Positions 26,569 through 37,576 of a DNA stretch of 64,000 nucleotides are shown in pieces (position 1 is the stretch's first letter; each line of letters begins with the position of its first letter). The position numbers and the translations under genes were made by a program. The notes under the pieces are model-generated. The model did not search any database. It was given only the letters and a program-made list of their open reading frames with translations, and was not told the origin of the DNA. Source of the DNA: JACDHG01 sp963811585 (GTDB lineage: Bacteria; Actinomycetota; Actinomycetes; Propionibacteriales; Nocardioidaceae). The stretch spans positions 893,810 through 957,809 of the forward strand of contig CAWERR010000008.1 in the NCBI GenBank assembly GCA_963811585.1. The letters are read 5' to 3'.

Positions 26569-28288
26569 GTGAGCGCGGCCCGCCCCACGGCGCTCCTCGG
26601 TGTGCTGGTCCGCCTGCGCCAGAGCCTCGTCGACCACCCGCTACCGTTCGAAGCGGCCGACGCCGACGAGGCCCGCGCCGAACGCACGGCGCTCATCAAG
26701 CAGCTCGACGACTACATCCTGCCCCGCCTCATCCAGATTGAGGCGCCACTGCTGGCCGTCGTCGGCGGGTCGACCGGGGCTGGCAAGTCAACGCTCGTCA
26801 ACTCCCTGGTCGGCAGCAAAGTCAGCCAGACAGGAGTGCTGCGTCCAACCACCCGATCGCCGGTGCTGGTGCACAATCCTGACGACGCCGACTGGTTCGG
26901 CGCCGACCGGCTGCTGCTCCGACCTCGAGCGCACTGACCGCGCGACCGGCAACCAGGGCGCCCTGCAGCTCGTGCGCGACCGATCGAGCTACCGGCGGCC
27001 TCGCAATGCTCGATGCGCCCGACGTCGACTCGGTCGAGGAGCGCAACCGCGCCCTGGCAGCGCAGCTCCTCGCCGCGGCCGACCTGTGGCTGTTCGTCAC
27101 GTCAGCGGCCCGCTACGCCGACCAGGTTCCGTGGGAATTCCTGAAGGCGGCTGCCGAGCGGAGCACGGCGGTGGCCGATCGTGCTCGACCGCACCAGCCC
27201 CAAGGCAGTTCGAGAGGTCAGCAGTCACCTTGCGCGGATGCTCACCGCCCGCGGGCTGGGTGACGCTCCACTCTTCACGGTGCCCGAGACCCAGGTCGAT
27301 GACGAAGGGCTGCTACCGCCTGATGCGGTCGCATCGATCCGCGGCTGGCTCGACATGCTGGCTGCCGACAGCATCGCCCGCAATGCCAGTCGTCCAGAAG
27401 ACTCTCGACGGTGCAGTCGCCGCGCTCGGGCACCGCACCCGCGCTGTGAGTGAAGCGATGCGGACCCAGGAACACGTGGCTGGTCAGCTTCGGGGCGACA
27501 CCCTCAAGGCCTATGCCGACAGCCTCGCCGCGGTCTCAGAGGCCAGCCAGGACGGCACCATGCTGCGTGGCGAGGTGTTGGCGAGGTGGCAGGAGTACGT
27601 CGGGACGGGCGAACTGCTGAGAAGTCTCGAGGACCGCGTCGGCCGCGTCCGAGACCGCGTGTTCAATGCCGCACGCCGACGGCAGCAGCCGGCTCAGAAG
27701 GTCACCGTCGCTGTCGAGTCCGGTCTCCAGACTCTGATCATCGAGCACGCCGAGTCGGCGGCTGAGCGAGCCGCGCTGGCATGGCGCGGGCTGCCCGCTG
27801 GTGCCGCGCTGCTCGACCAGGCGCCTGGCGACATCGGGAGGGCGTCGCGAAACCTCTCCGCGCAGGTCGAGCGCACGGTCCGCGAGTGGCAGGGCGGAGT
27901 CCTCGATCTCGTCCGCACCGAAGGCCGTGACCGCCGAGCAACAGCCCGGTTCCTCGCATTCGGGGTCAACGGCCTCGGCGTCGCGCTGATGATGGTGATC
28001 TTCGTCCACTCGGCCGGCCTGACCGGAGCCGAGGTCGGCGTCGCCGGCGGCAGCGCGGTCATCGCCCAGAAGATCCTCGAGGCAGTCTTCGGCGACCAGG
28101 CTGTACGTCGGTTGGCCAACACCGCGACGGCCGACCTGAACCGCCGCGTCGGCGAGCTGTGGGAGGTGGAGCGCCAGCGATTTCTCGACATCCTCGACGC
28201 ACATGCCATCAGCGAAGGCAGCGCAGAGCAGCTTCTCACCCTGTCGCGCGAACTCGATGACACGCGCTGGGTGATCAGCCAGCCATGA
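26569..28288 (+). CDS. Dynamin-like GTPase A, frameshifted
   Basis: The first of two adjacent dynamin-like GTPases. The GTPase domain has P-loop GGSTGAGKSTLVNSL (about residues 66-80), switch I threonines in LRPTTRSPVLV and G3 MLDAPDVDS. A long helical region follows, then two hydrophobic stretches (FGVNGLGVALMMVIFVHSAG, GVAGGSAVIAQKIL) and an amphipathic tail, as in membrane-remodelling bacterial dynamins. Frame changes near 26930, 27000, 27180 and 27390 interrupt it; the region after 27400 is intact. About 573 residues. The stop overlaps the start of GTPase B by four bases, suggesting a heteromeric pair. Confidence 0.85.
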
Positions 28289-29949
28289 GCGCTCTCGCCG
28301 AGAGAATCCGCAAGGTGACCGGACGCCCCACCGACGTCGTCACCCGCGTCGAAGGCCTGCAGCGCGCGGTCGAGGCCGCACGCGGACGCCTTGACCCAGA
28401 GCTGGTCGAGCAGAGCCGGGAGGTGGTCGAACGAGCCGCTGCACGTCTGCGGCTGTCTGCCGACCACACCGTTGTCGCGCTTGCCGGTGCCACCGGATCA
28501 GGCAAGTCGTCGCTGTTCAACGAGCTGTGCGGGCTCGACCTGGCCGCGGTGGGGTCGCGACGTCCGACCACGTCATGGGCGCTTGCGTGCGCCTGGGGCC
28601 CCGAGGGTGCGGCCGAGCTGCTCGACTGGCTGGAAATCCCCAAGCGTCATCAGATCGACCGTCTCGGCATGCTCGACGAGTCGAAGGAAGACCGCGACCT
28701 GCACGGGCTCGTGCTCCTGGACCTCCCCGACCACGACTCGACCGAGGTCTCCCACCACCTGGAGGTCGAGCGACTGGTCAAGCTCGCCGACGTACTCGTG
28801 TGGGTGCTGGATCCGCAGAAGTACGCCGATGCCGCGGTCCACAACCGATTCCTGAAGCCGCTCAGTGGTCACTCCGACGTCATGGTGATGCTCCTCAACC
28901 ACGTCGACGAGCTTCCCGCCGATTCGGTAGAAGAGACGCTCTCCGACGTCCGCCGGCTTGTGGAGATCGACGGGCTGGGGGGAGCGCCGGTCATTGCCAC
29001 CTCTGCCGCACGAGGAGACGGCCTCTCCGACTTGCGCGCCTTGATCGTCAAGAAGGTTGCTGAGAAGAAGGACGCTCGCTCTCGCCTCGGTGCTGACGTT
29101 CACGCGGTGGCGGTGCGGCTGGCGGAGCAGACGGGTGACGCGAGGCCAGGCGACCTCGCGGTTGAAGCTCGGGTGGAGCTCCTTGACGCTTGTGCTGACG
29201 CGGCTGGAGTTCCGGTCGTGGTCGAGGCGATCGCGGCCGCCTCGTTGCTGCGGGCGAAGCAGGCGACCGGCTGGCCCGTGACGAAGTGGTTGTCCCGGTT
29301 CAAGCCCGACCCGCTACGCCGACTCCACCTCGACGGGGTCACCAAGGCAGGCGAACGACCTTCCACGTATGTGTCTCGGACGTCGATCCCACGGCCGTCG
29401 TCCGTTCAGCGCGCGCGGGTCGACGGTGCCGTCCGCGCTGTTGCTGACGACGTGACGAGGGGAATGGCCACACCATGGGCGACGGCGGTTCGCACGGCTT
29501 CGGTCTCCCGGCTCGACGACTTCGCTGACGGTCTCGACAAGGCAGTCGCCAATGCCGAGCTTGGTGTGTCGAGGACCCCGCTGTGGTGGGGGATAGTGCG
29601 GCTGCTCCAGTGGTTGCTGTTCTCCGTGGCGTTGGTCGGAGGCCTGTGGCTCGGGGCGCTTGCAGTCATGTCCTACCTGCAGCTGCCCGAGCCGTCGATG
29701 GTCCGGTGGGGAGACGTTCCGGTCCCCACGCTGATGCTCATCGGCGGTGTCGTCCTCGGCATCGTCGTCGCAATCGGATGTCGGTTTGCTGCGAAGGTGT
29801 CGGCTCGCCGCAGAGCCTTGCGCGCGGACGCGCGGCTGCGCGGCTCCATCGCCGAGGTCTGCGACGAGCTGGTCGTGGAGCCGATGAGGGCAGAGGTGGC
29901 GGCATACAACCTGTGTCGTGACGGCCTCGCGGTGGCATTGGCTCGCTGA
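28285..29949 (+). CDS. Dynamin-like GTPase B
   Basis: An intact 554-residue partner of GTPase A. G1 is GATGSGKSSLFNEL (about 67-80), switch I SRRPTTSWALAC, G3 LLDLPDHDS, and G4 NHVD. Two membrane-crossing segments near the C-terminus (LLQWLLFSVALVGGLWLG, TLMLIGGVVLGIVVAIG) anchor it. Paired dynamins of this type remodel or protect the cell membrane, for example DynA/DynB during sporulation septation in Streptomyces. No peptidoglycan or division gene is adjacent; instead ssb and ettA follow on the same strand. The start ATG overlaps the GTPase A stop. Confidence 0.88.
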   Translation: MSALAERIRKVTGRPTDVVTRVEGLQRAVEAARGRLDPELVEQSREVVERAAARLRLSADHTVVALAGATGSGKSSLFNELCGLDLAAVGSRRPTTSWALACAWGPEGAAELLDWLEIPKRHQIDRLGMLDESKEDRDLHGLVLLDLPDHDSTEVSHHLEVERLVKLADVLVWVLDPQKYADAAVHNRFLKPLSGHSDVMVMLLNHVDELPADSVEETLSDVRRLVEIDGLGGAPVIATSAARGDGLSDLRALIVKKVAEKKDARSRLGADVHAVAVRLAEQTGDARPGDLAVEARVELLDACADAAGVPVVVEAIAAASLLRAKQATGWPVTKWLSRFKPDPLRRLHLDGVTKAGERPSTYVSRTSIPRPSSVQRARVDGAVRAVADDVTRGMATPWATAVRTASVSRLDDFADGLDKAVANAELGVSRTPLWWGIVRLLQWLLFSVALVGGLWLGALAVMSYLQLPEPSMVRWGDVPVPTLMLIGGVVLGIVVAIGCRFAAKVSARRRALRADARLRGSIAEVCDELVVEPMRAEVAAYNLCRDGLAVALAR

Positions 29950-30064
29950 CGTTTTCCCCAGCCTGGCGAGGGCACCGGCGTCGTACACAGGCCGGTCCGT
30001 TCACTGCCTCGACAGCCATTGGGCACTGCACCCTGGTCTGAATCGCCAGGGACAGGAGGACTGG

Positions 30065-30550
30065 ATGACAGACATCGCGTTGAACATCGTTGGCCACGTG
30101 GGCACGGACGTCGACTACCGCAGAGTCGGTAGCGGCACCGACCTGAGCACGTTCCGGCTGGCCCACACGCCGCGTCGTTGGGATCGCGGCAAGGGCCAGT
30201 ACGTCGACGGCACCACCAGCTGGATCACAGTGCAGTGCTGGCGGACGCTTGCACTGCATGTGCGCGACTCGATCCGGCGAGGTGACCCCGTGGTGGTCGT
30301 CGGCAAGCTGAAGACGGAGGAGTGGACCAAGGACGATGTCCAACACTCGCGTTTCGTCCTCGAGGCCGTCAGTGTGGGCCATGACCTTGCCCGCGGCGTC
30401 AGCAAGTTCCGCAAGACCCCACGACCGACACCCGTGGCCAATAGCGACTCGCAGGAGGCCCGAGCTGCCGTCCAGGAGATCGAGGCCGCGCCGGCGGCGG
30501 TCAGCTTCGACGATGCAGCGGAGCCGGTCCGGCTGAAGGATGCCTCCTGA
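30065..30550 (+). CDS. ssb: Single-stranded DNA-binding protein (paralogous SSB)
   Basis: A 161-residue SSB with an N-terminal OB fold: MTDIALNIVGHVGTDVDYR, TTSWITVQCWRTLALHV and RGDPVVVVGKLKTEEW. AGGAGG at 30055-30060 sets ATG 30065; a longer open frame upstream has no such site. The C-terminus is a disordered Ala/Glu-rich tail ending in RLKDAS. It lacks the acidic DDDxPF tip through which replicative SSBs recruit partner proteins. It is therefore likely an accessory SSB rather than the replication one, which in actinobacteria is usually encoded between rpsF and rpsR. Confidence 0.9.
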   Translation: MTDIALNIVGHVGTDVDYRRVGSGTDLSTFRLAHTPRRWDRGKGQYVDGTTSWITVQCWRTLALHVRDSIRRGDPVVVVGKLKTEEWTKDDVQHSRFVLEAVSVGHDLARGVSKFRKTPRPTPVANSDSQEARAAVQEIEAAPAAVSFDDAAEPVRLKDAS

Positions 30551-30638
30551 CGACCCTGACCGGCAGCGGTGCTTGACTGCGCCGATTTGGGCAGCGTCGA
30601 TTTCAGGCAGCGCACTCTGCCACGTAGGCTTCACCGCT

Positions 30639-32321
<1,683 letters not shown>

Positions 32322-32333
32322 CGCGCCGGTTGG

Positions 32334-32816
32334 CTAACCCGCAGCCCTGAGGATCGGATCGGGGCGACCAGTCTCGAGGGTGTCGGCAACAGCGCCGAAC
32401 GCGCGGCCGACGGCAACCAGGTCATCGGGATCGATGACGTCGATCAGGGCGGCGCGGACCGACTTGACGTGAACCGGCGCGACAGCGACGAGCTTACGAA
32501 CACCGGCGTCGGTGAGGTGAGCGTAGACACCCCGGCCGTCGGACGGGCACTGGGCGCGGTCAACGAGTTCGGCGCGCTCCATGCGAGCGATCGTGTGAGT
32601 GATGCGACTGCGGGAGTTCTTCACCGAGTCGGCGAGCTCAGCCATCCGAAGCCGCCGCTCGGGTGCTTCGGACAATCGGACGAGAATCTCGTACTCTGGG
32701 AGTGACAGACCGTGTTCGCGTAGATCGCGGTCCAGCCGCTCCATCAGGAGCGTCGTCCCGACAAGGTAGGCGCGCCACGCGCGCTGTTGGCCATCGTCCA
32801 GCCACTGTGTCGTCAT
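32334..32816 (-). CDS. MarR-family transcriptional regulator
   Basis: A 160-residue winged-helix regulator. The recognition region is RLRMAELADSVKNSRSRITH followed by the wing DRAQCPSDGRGVYAHLTDAG, typical of MarR. ATG 32816 (MTTQWLDDGQ) is preferred to an upstream start at 32822. It is divergent from a yceI gene with a short gap containing a palindromic operator overlapping the yceI promoter, so it most likely represses both genes until a ligand or oxidant releases it. The single cysteine sits in the wing (AQCPSD), where oxidation sensing is possible but unproven. Confidence 0.92.
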   Translation of the reverse strand: MTTQWLDDGQQRAWRAYLVGTTLLMERLDRDLREHGLSLPEYEILVRLSEAPERRLRMAELADSVKNSRSRITHTIARMERAELVDRAQCPSDGRGVYAHLTDAGVRKLVAVAPVHVKSVRAALIDVIDPDDLVAVGRAFGAVADTLETGRPDPILRAAG

Positions 32817-32836
32817 CCCCACATCATAGCCGGGAA

Positions 32837-32889
32837 TAGTTGACTCTTCAACTAGGTTCTTCTATGCTGTCAGTAAGAAGTTGAAAACT
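32837..32889. promoter_or_regulatory. MarR operator and yceI promoter
   Basis: TAGTTGACTCTTCAACTA (32837-32854) is a perfect inverted repeat with 7-bp arms. It overlaps a -35 box TTGACT (32840-32845), followed 17 bp later by -10 box TATGCT (32863-32868) for yceI. A second, smaller site AGTTGAAAACT lies at 32879-32889. The layout is that of a repressor operator that blocks RNA polymerase. Confidence 0.75.
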
Positions 32890-32908
32890 AAATTAGAGGA
32901 GAGCACCC

Positions 32909-33466
32909 ATGAGCACCACACAGTTCGAAGGCCTAGTCCCCGGCACCTACGCGATCGACCCAGCTCACTCCGAGGTCGGGTTCACCGTTCGCCACCTGAT
33001 GAGCAAGGTCCGCGGCCAGTTCAAGGACTTCGAGGGCACCGTCACCATTGCGGCGGACCCGCTGGAGTCGTCCGTCGAAGCCCGCATCGAGCTGAGCTCG
33101 GTGGACACCCGAAGCACAGACCGCGACAAGCACCTGCGGTCCGCAGACTTCTTCTCCGTCGAAGAGACACCGAAGATGACGTTCACAAGCCACGGCGTGC
33201 GGCAGATCGGCGACAAGCTGGTCGCAACCGGCGATCTCAGGATCAAGGACGTCACTAAGCCGGTCGAGCTCGACCTCGACTACCTCGGCGCCGGCCGCGA
33301 CCCGTGGGGCGGCAGCCGCGTGGGCTTCGAAGGCACCACCACCATCAGCCGCAAGGAGTGGGGCGTGAACTTCAACATCCCACTCGACGGCGACAAGGTA
33401 ATGATCGGCGACAAGATCAACGTCGTCATCGCGGTTGAGGCAGTCCTGCAGGACGAGGCTGCCTGA
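32909..33466 (+). CDS. YceI-family lipocalin-like protein
   Basis: A 185-residue protein with the YceI beta-barrel: GTYAIDPAHSEVGFTVRHLM, DTRSTDRDKHLRSADFF, and GVNFNIPLDGDKVMIGDKI. Members bind isoprenoid chains such as polyprenyl-quinones in a long pocket. Unlike the E. coli protein it has no signal peptide, as is common for actinobacterial members, so it acts in the cytoplasm or leaves by another route. GAGGAGA precedes the ATG. Pairing with a divergent MarR regulator is a recurrent arrangement and points to stress-induced expression. Confidence 0.93.
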   Translation: MSTTQFEGLVPGTYAIDPAHSEVGFTVRHLMSKVRGQFKDFEGTVTIAADPLESSVEARIELSSVDTRSTDRDKHLRSADFFSVEETPKMTFTSHGVRQIGDKLVATGDLRIKDVTKPVELDLDYLGAGRDPWGGSRVGFEGTTTISRKEWGVNFNIPLDGDKVMIGDKINVVIAVEAVLQDEAA

Positions 33467-33477
33467 CCTGAGTGGCC

Positions 33478-33507
33478 GAGCGCCTCTGCCTCATGTCAGA
33501 GGCGCTC
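33478..33507. terminator. Bidirectional terminator hairpin
   Basis: GAGCGCCTCTG (33478-33488) pairs perfectly with CAGAGGCGCTC (33497-33507) around an 8-nt loop, between the convergent yceI and thiolase genes. The right arm covers the thiolase stop codon. The T-runs are missing, as is usual in this high-GC group. Confidence 0.7.
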
Positions 33508-34713
33508 CACCACCATCGCCATGCCCTGACCACCGCCAACGCACATCGTGATGAGCCCGGTGGACTTGTCATGGAAGTCGAGCGAGTTCAGCATCGTAGC
33601 CTGCAAGCGGGCGCCGGTCATGCCGAACGGGTGGCCGACTGCGATCGCGCCGCCGTTGACGTTGAGCTTGTCGATGTCGACGCCGAGATCCTGGTATGAC
33701 GGCACGACCTGGGCGGCGAACGCCTCGTTGATCTCGACCAGGTCGATGTCGTCGATCGTCATCCCGGCGCGGGCCAGTGCCTGCTGGCTGGCCGCCACCG
33801 GACCAAGACCCATGATCTCCGGCGACAGCGCGCTGACCCCTGTCGACACGATGCGGGCGAGGGGGGTGACACGGAGCTCGGCAGCCCGGGTGTCGCTCAT
33901 GATGACGACGGCGGCCGCCCCGTCGTTGAGCGCACAGCAGTTGCCTGCGGTTACCAGCCCGTCGGGGCGGAACACCGGCTTGAGCTGGGACACGGCGTCG
34001 TACGTCACTCCAGGGCGCGGGCCGTCGTCCTGACTGACAACGTGGCCGTCCGGACGGGTCACGGGCACGATCTCGCGGGCCCAGAAACCGGCGGCGATGG
34101 CCTTCTCGGCGAGGTTCTGGCTCCGGACGCCGAACTCGTCGAGCTCGCGGCGGCTGATGCCTCGCGACTGCGCGAGGTTCTCCGCGGTTTGGCCCATCGG
34201 GATGTAGATGTCGGGCAGGATCTCGTCGGGTCGCGGGTCGAACCACAGTCCCCTCCCGCCTTCGGCCGCCTCCTTCGTCCGAGCGCGGGCGTTGTCGAAG
34301 GCGGGGTTGTGCGTGCCGGGGTGGCTGTCGGAGCTGCCGTTAACGAAACGCGAGACGGTCTCGACGCCGGCGGAGATGAACACGTCTCCCTCACCGGCCT
34401 TGATCGCGTGGAACGCCATTCGCGACGTCTGTACGCTCGACGAGCAGTAGCGAGTGACGGTGGTGCCGGGAAGATGGTCGTAGCCGAGCAGCACCGCGAC
34501 GACCCGGGCCATGTTGAAGCCCTGCTCGCCGCCGGGGAGACCGCACCCGAGCATCAGGTCATCGATGTCGACGGGATCGAGCTCAGGCACCTTCGCCAGG
34601 ACCGCCGAAACCATCGCAGCCGCCAGGTCGTCGGGCCGACAGTCCACCAGCGAACCCTTGCCGGCGCGGCCGATGGGCGAGCGTGCGGTGGCGACGATGA
34701 CGGCTTCAGGCAT
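33496..34713 (-). CDS. Acetyl-CoA acyltransferase (thiolase)
   Basis: A 405-residue thiolase catalysing the last step of fatty-acid beta-oxidation or acetoacetyl-CoA formation. The acylated cysteine is C90 in VTRYCSSSVQ. NEAFAAQ, the histidine in GGAIAVGHPFG and the second cysteine in CVGGGQGMA complete the active site. The sequence is closer to the FadA/FadI acyltransferase type than to biosynthetic acetoacetyl-CoA thiolase. It stands alone, without a fadB partner, and is divergent from a hotdog thioesterase that may share its acyl-CoA metabolism. Confidence 0.95.
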   Translation of the reverse strand: MPEAVIVATARSPIGRAGKGSLVDCRPDDLAAAMVSAVLAKVPELDPVDIDDLMLGCGLPGGEQGFNMARVVAVLLGYDHLPGTTVTRYCSSSVQTSRMAFHAIKAGEGDVFISAGVETVSRFVNGSSDSHPGTHNPAFDNARARTKEAAEGGRGLWFDPRPDEILPDIYIPMGQTAENLAQSRGISRRELDEFGVRSQNLAEKAIAAGFWAREIVPVTRPDGHVVSQDDGPRPGVTYDAVSQLKPVFRPDGLVTAGNCCALNDGAAAVVIMSDTRAAELRVTPLARIVSTGVSALSPEIMGLGPVAASQQALARAGMTIDDIDLVEINEAFAAQVVPSYQDLGVDIDKLNVNGGAIAVGHPFGMTGARLQATMLNSLDFHDKSTGLITMCVGGGQGMAMVVERL

Positions 34714-34764
34714 GTGTCCTCCGGGCTTGTGCGGGGCGTCCCCAGCCTAGTGTCAAGATGAGAC

Positions 34765-35184
34765 GTGACCCGACACGTGTTCTTGCTCAAGCCCCGCTGG
34801 TCCGACCTCGATGCCTACCAGCACGTCAACAACGTCACCTGGCTCGAGTACCTGCAAGAGGCCCGCGTCGACATGCTGTTCGTCCACGCGCCGGACCGCG
34901 GAACGGAAGGGCTGGCCGATGCCGTCCTGGTTGTCCGGGCGGAGATCGACTATCGGCGGGCGATGACGTTCCGGCAGGCGCCGTACCCGATCGAGATGTG
35001 GGTCTCGAAGCTCGGGGCAGCGTCATTCACCATCGACTACGAGATCGCCGAGGACGACGAGGATGGCTCGCGCACGGTCTACGGGCGAGCGTCGACGGTG
35101 CTGGCTCCGGTCGAGCTGTCCACCGGCCGACCGCGTCGGCTGAACGACCTCGAGCGTTCGGTGCTCAAACGCTTCATCGAGTGA
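34765..35184 (+). CDS. Acyl-CoA thioesterase, 4HBT hotdog fold
   Basis: A 139-residue hotdog-fold thioesterase. RWSDLDAYQHVNNVTWLEYL contains the catalytic aspartate and the HVNN helix start of the 4-hydroxybenzoyl-CoA thioesterase family. The central strand VLVVRAEIDYRRAMTFRQ is also typical. The GTG start at 34765 is 52 bp from the divergent thiolase start, so the two genes share one control region. It hydrolyses an acyl-CoA whose chain length cannot be predicted. The 3' end overlaps the convergent haemoglobin gene by 11 bases. Confidence 0.9.
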   Translation: MTRHVFLLKPRWSDLDAYQHVNNVTWLEYLQEARVDMLFVHAPDRGTEGLADAVLVVRAEIDYRRAMTFRQAPYPIEMWVSKLGAASFTIDYEIAEDDEDGSRTVYGRASTVLAPVELSTGRPRRLNDLERSVLKRFIE

Positions 35185-35579
35185 CGTCCTCCTCGAACGT
35201 GTTGACGAGGAAGTGCGCGGCCCGGACGACGTACTCCCAGAACGTCTCGATCTGCTCCGGTGTCATCCCTGACTCATCAAGGGCGACGCGCATGTGGGCT
35301 GAGCCAGTGGTCGCGAGCGGTGGGGCTGACGGCGAACGGCGCATGGCGCTGCCCCAGCCGAGGATGCCCTCTTGTGTCGGAGTACGTCGTCGGGCCGCCC
35401 CAGTACTGCTCGAGAAACATCCGGAAACGCTCAGCGGCCGGCGCGAGGTCCTCCTCGGGATAGATCGGCCGAAGCACCGGGTCCTCGGCCACCCCCGCAT
35501 AGAAGCGCGCCACGATCCGCTCGAAGGTGGGATGGCCTCCGACCGCGTCGTAGAAGGACTGCTGCTGCGATGTCGTCAC
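35174..35579 (-). CDS. glbO: Truncated haemoglobin O, frameshifted
   Basis: A group II truncated haemoglobin of about 135 residues after correcting one indel near 35345. The N-terminus SFYDAVGGHPTFERIVARFY, the stretch FLEQYWGGPTTYSDTRGHPR with the conserved tryptophan and YSD motif, and HMRVALDESGMTPEQIETFW with the proximal histidine region identify it. GTG 35579 (VTTSQQQ) is the start. GlbO binds oxygen or ligands at the membrane and supports respiration or peroxide and NO handling. In mycobacteria it is also encoded close to pepN, matching this region. Confidence 0.9.
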
Positions 35580-35691
35580 GCGCTCGATTGTCTCAACACC
35601 CACAGACCGAGATGACGGCGGTGGCGCCGTGCGCTGACTTGCGCGGCCAGGCAGGATGGTCGAACGGCATACCCATCGACCAGGAGGACCA

Positions 35692-36120
35692 ATGGCTTCG
35701 ACTCGCATCGCAAACGCACACTGGGAAGGCTCCCTGAAAGAGGGCGCGGGCAACGTGTCCCTCGACTCGTCGAACCTCGGGAAGTTTGACGTGACCTGGG
35801 CATCTCGCGCCGAGGCGCCGGAGGGCCGCACCAGTCCTGAGGAGCTGATCGCCGCAGCGCACTCGACGTGCTTCAACATGTCGTTGTCGCTCGCGCTCAC
35901 GAAGGCCGGCACACCTCCGCAAACGGTGGACACGAAGGCCGAGGTCGACTTCGTCCCCGGCACCGGAATCACCGAGATCCGACTGACCGTCCGGGCAAGG
36001 GTCGACGGAGTCAGCAGCGAGGACTTCGCGTCCGCGGCCGAGGGCGCCAAGCAGAGCTGCCCTGTCTCCCAGGCCTTGGCGGGTACGACGATCAAGGTCG
36101 ACGCCGCACTGGCCAGCTAA
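35692..36120 (+). CDS. OsmC-family peroxiredoxin
   Basis: A 142-residue OsmC/Ohr-type thiol peroxidase acting on organic hydroperoxides. The two reactive cysteines are in AAAHSTCFNMSLSLAL and AKQSCPVSQAL, and the catalytic arginine is probably in EAPEGRTSPEEL, as in OsmC rather than Ohr. AGGAGG at 35682-35687 fixes ATG 35692 over the longer frame from 35656. No redox regulator is adjacent. Confidence 0.93.
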   Translation: MASTRIANAHWEGSLKEGAGNVSLDSSNLGKFDVTWASRAEAPEGRTSPEELIAAAHSTCFNMSLSLALTKAGTPPQTVDTKAEVDFVPGTGITEIRLTVRARVDGVSSEDFASAAEGAKQSCPVSQALAGTTIKVDAALAS

Positions 36121-36184
36121 CCTCCCGCTCCGATTCGTCCGACTGGCGGCGCCGCCAGCCGGGTATGGCTCAGCCGGGCGTGGG

Positions 36185-37198
36185 TCAGTCGGACGAATCG
36201 GCAGAAGTGGCGGGCGAAGTGGTTGGAGGGGGCGCGGGCTCGGTGCGGTTCCAGATCATCCGCTGCGGTAGCGGGATCTCGATACCTTCGGCGTCGAAGC
36301 GGTCCTTGATGCGTTCGCGCATCTCCCGCGCGACCGACCACTGCTGGAGCGGCGCCGTCTTCAATACGACGCGGACGATAACGCCGTCGGGGTCCCAACG
36401 CTCGACACCCCAGATCTCCGGCTCCTCGAGGATGTCGGGTCGGAACTCCTCGTCCTCCCAGACCTCGTCTGCGACCTCGCGCAGGATGCCGCGCACCCGC
36501 TCGAGGTTCTCCGAGAAGGCGACGGGGATGTCCAGCACAGTGCGGGCCCAGTTCTGGCTCATGTTGCCGACGGCAAGGATCTCCCCGTTCCGCACATACC
36601 AAACAGTCCCGTTGACATCGCGTAGCCGGGTTACCCGCAGTCCGACCGCTTCGATGGTCCCCGTGGCGGGGCCGAGGTCGACGACATCGCCGACGCCGTA
36701 CTGATCCTCGAGGATCATGAAAATGCCGCTGAGGAAGTCCTTGACGAGGCTCTGAGCCCCGAAGCCGAGCGCGACCCCGATGATGCCGGCGCTGGCGATC
36801 AGCGGTCCGATGTTGTAGCCGAGCTCGGCCACCAGCATGAAGATCACGATCGTGGCAATGACGCCGGTGGTGATGCTCTTGAGCAAGCCACCGATCGTGT
36901 CCGCGCGCTGCTGTCGCCGCTCGGCGACGATCGCTCCCTGCTCGAGCAGCATCTGTGGCACCTTGCCGCGGGCGATCATGCCCGGGATGGCTCCCGAGGC
37001 CGCCCGCTTCGCCACCCGGTCGATCGCTCGGTGCAACAGCCAACGCACCACGAGGGCGAAGAAGACCAGCAGCAGGATCGAGAGCGGCTTGGCAATCAGC
37101 CAGTTCGAGGCTTTGGCGAGCCACTCGTTGCCGGTCGCGTCTTCGACGTACGTGCAGAGGGTGTCGCTGGGGTCAGGGCAGGCGTCAGAGGCCAGCAC
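36185..37198 (-). CDS. MscS-type mechanosensitive channel
   Basis: A 337-residue small-conductance mechanosensitive channel that releases solutes on osmotic downshock. It has three predicted membrane helices, the last being the pore helix with glycine/alanine packing ASAGIIGVALGFGAQSLVKD. The beta domain FLSGIFMILEDQYGVGDVV and the alpha/beta domain (EIWGVERWDPDGVIVRVVL) follow. The C-terminus is a Pro/Thr-rich tail. It has an extracytoplasmic start with two cysteines (DACPDPSDTLCTY). It runs opposite to its neighbours and appears monocistronic. Confidence 0.93.
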   Translation of the reverse strand: MLASDACPDPSDTLCTYVEDATGNEWLAKASNWLIAKPLSILLLVFFALVVRWLLHRAIDRVAKRAASGAIPGMIARGKVPQMLLEQGAIVAERRQQRADTIGGLLKSITTGVIATIVIFMLVAELGYNIGPLIASAGIIGVALGFGAQSLVKDFLSGIFMILEDQYGVGDVVDLGPATGTIEAVGLRVTRLRDVNGTVWYVRNGEILAVGNMSQNWARTVLDIPVAFSENLERVRGILREVADEVWEDEEFRPDILEEPEIWGVERWDPDGVIVRVVLKTAPLQQWSVAREMRERIKDRFDAEGIEIPLPQRMIWNRTEPAPPPTTSPATSADSSD

Positions 37199-37288
37199 TT
37201 ACGGTCCTTACTCGGTCGAGGTCGATGAGGGTGCCAGGTGGTCCACCCATGACCGTACACAAGAGCCTGAGGGCAGTAAGTTGGACCC

Positions 37289-37576
37289 GTGAGCCTTGCA
37301 GACGCGCCCAGCACATGGGTGGACCCAGACCCAATGTCGACACTGAACGCCCTGTTGTTGTTCGCCGGGGTCCCGCTCCTGATCGTGGCGGTTCTCACGT
37401 TGCTCGTGATGGCGCCGTCCCTGGCCAAGGGACCGCGCTACCGCCCAGGTCAGCGTTGGGATGCCGGGCCCGAGTGGTTCGCCGGGCCACAACTCGACGA
37501 GGGAGATGACCGGCGGCAGCTCGCCGCAGGGGAGGAGTCCAAGGCGGACACAGGCGGCGCCAGTGCCCGGTGGTGA
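37289..37576 (+). CDS. Small membrane protein, CtaJ-like
   Basis: A protein of 95 residues from GTG 37289, or 80 from ATG 37334. One membrane helix (TLNALLLFAGVPLLIVAVLT) is followed by APSLAKGPRYRPGQRWDAGP and a short soluble tail. The form and its place beside DUF5130 and pepN match the actinobacterial protein annotated as aa3-type cytochrome oxidase subunit CtaJ. I make this link from memory of the family, so it is moderate. The 3' end overlaps the next gene. Confidence 0.6.
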   Translation: MSLADAPSTWVDPDPMSTLNALLLFAGVPLLIVAVLTLLVMAPSLAKGPRYRPGQRWDAGPEWFAGPQLDEGDDRRQLAAGEESKADTGGASARW

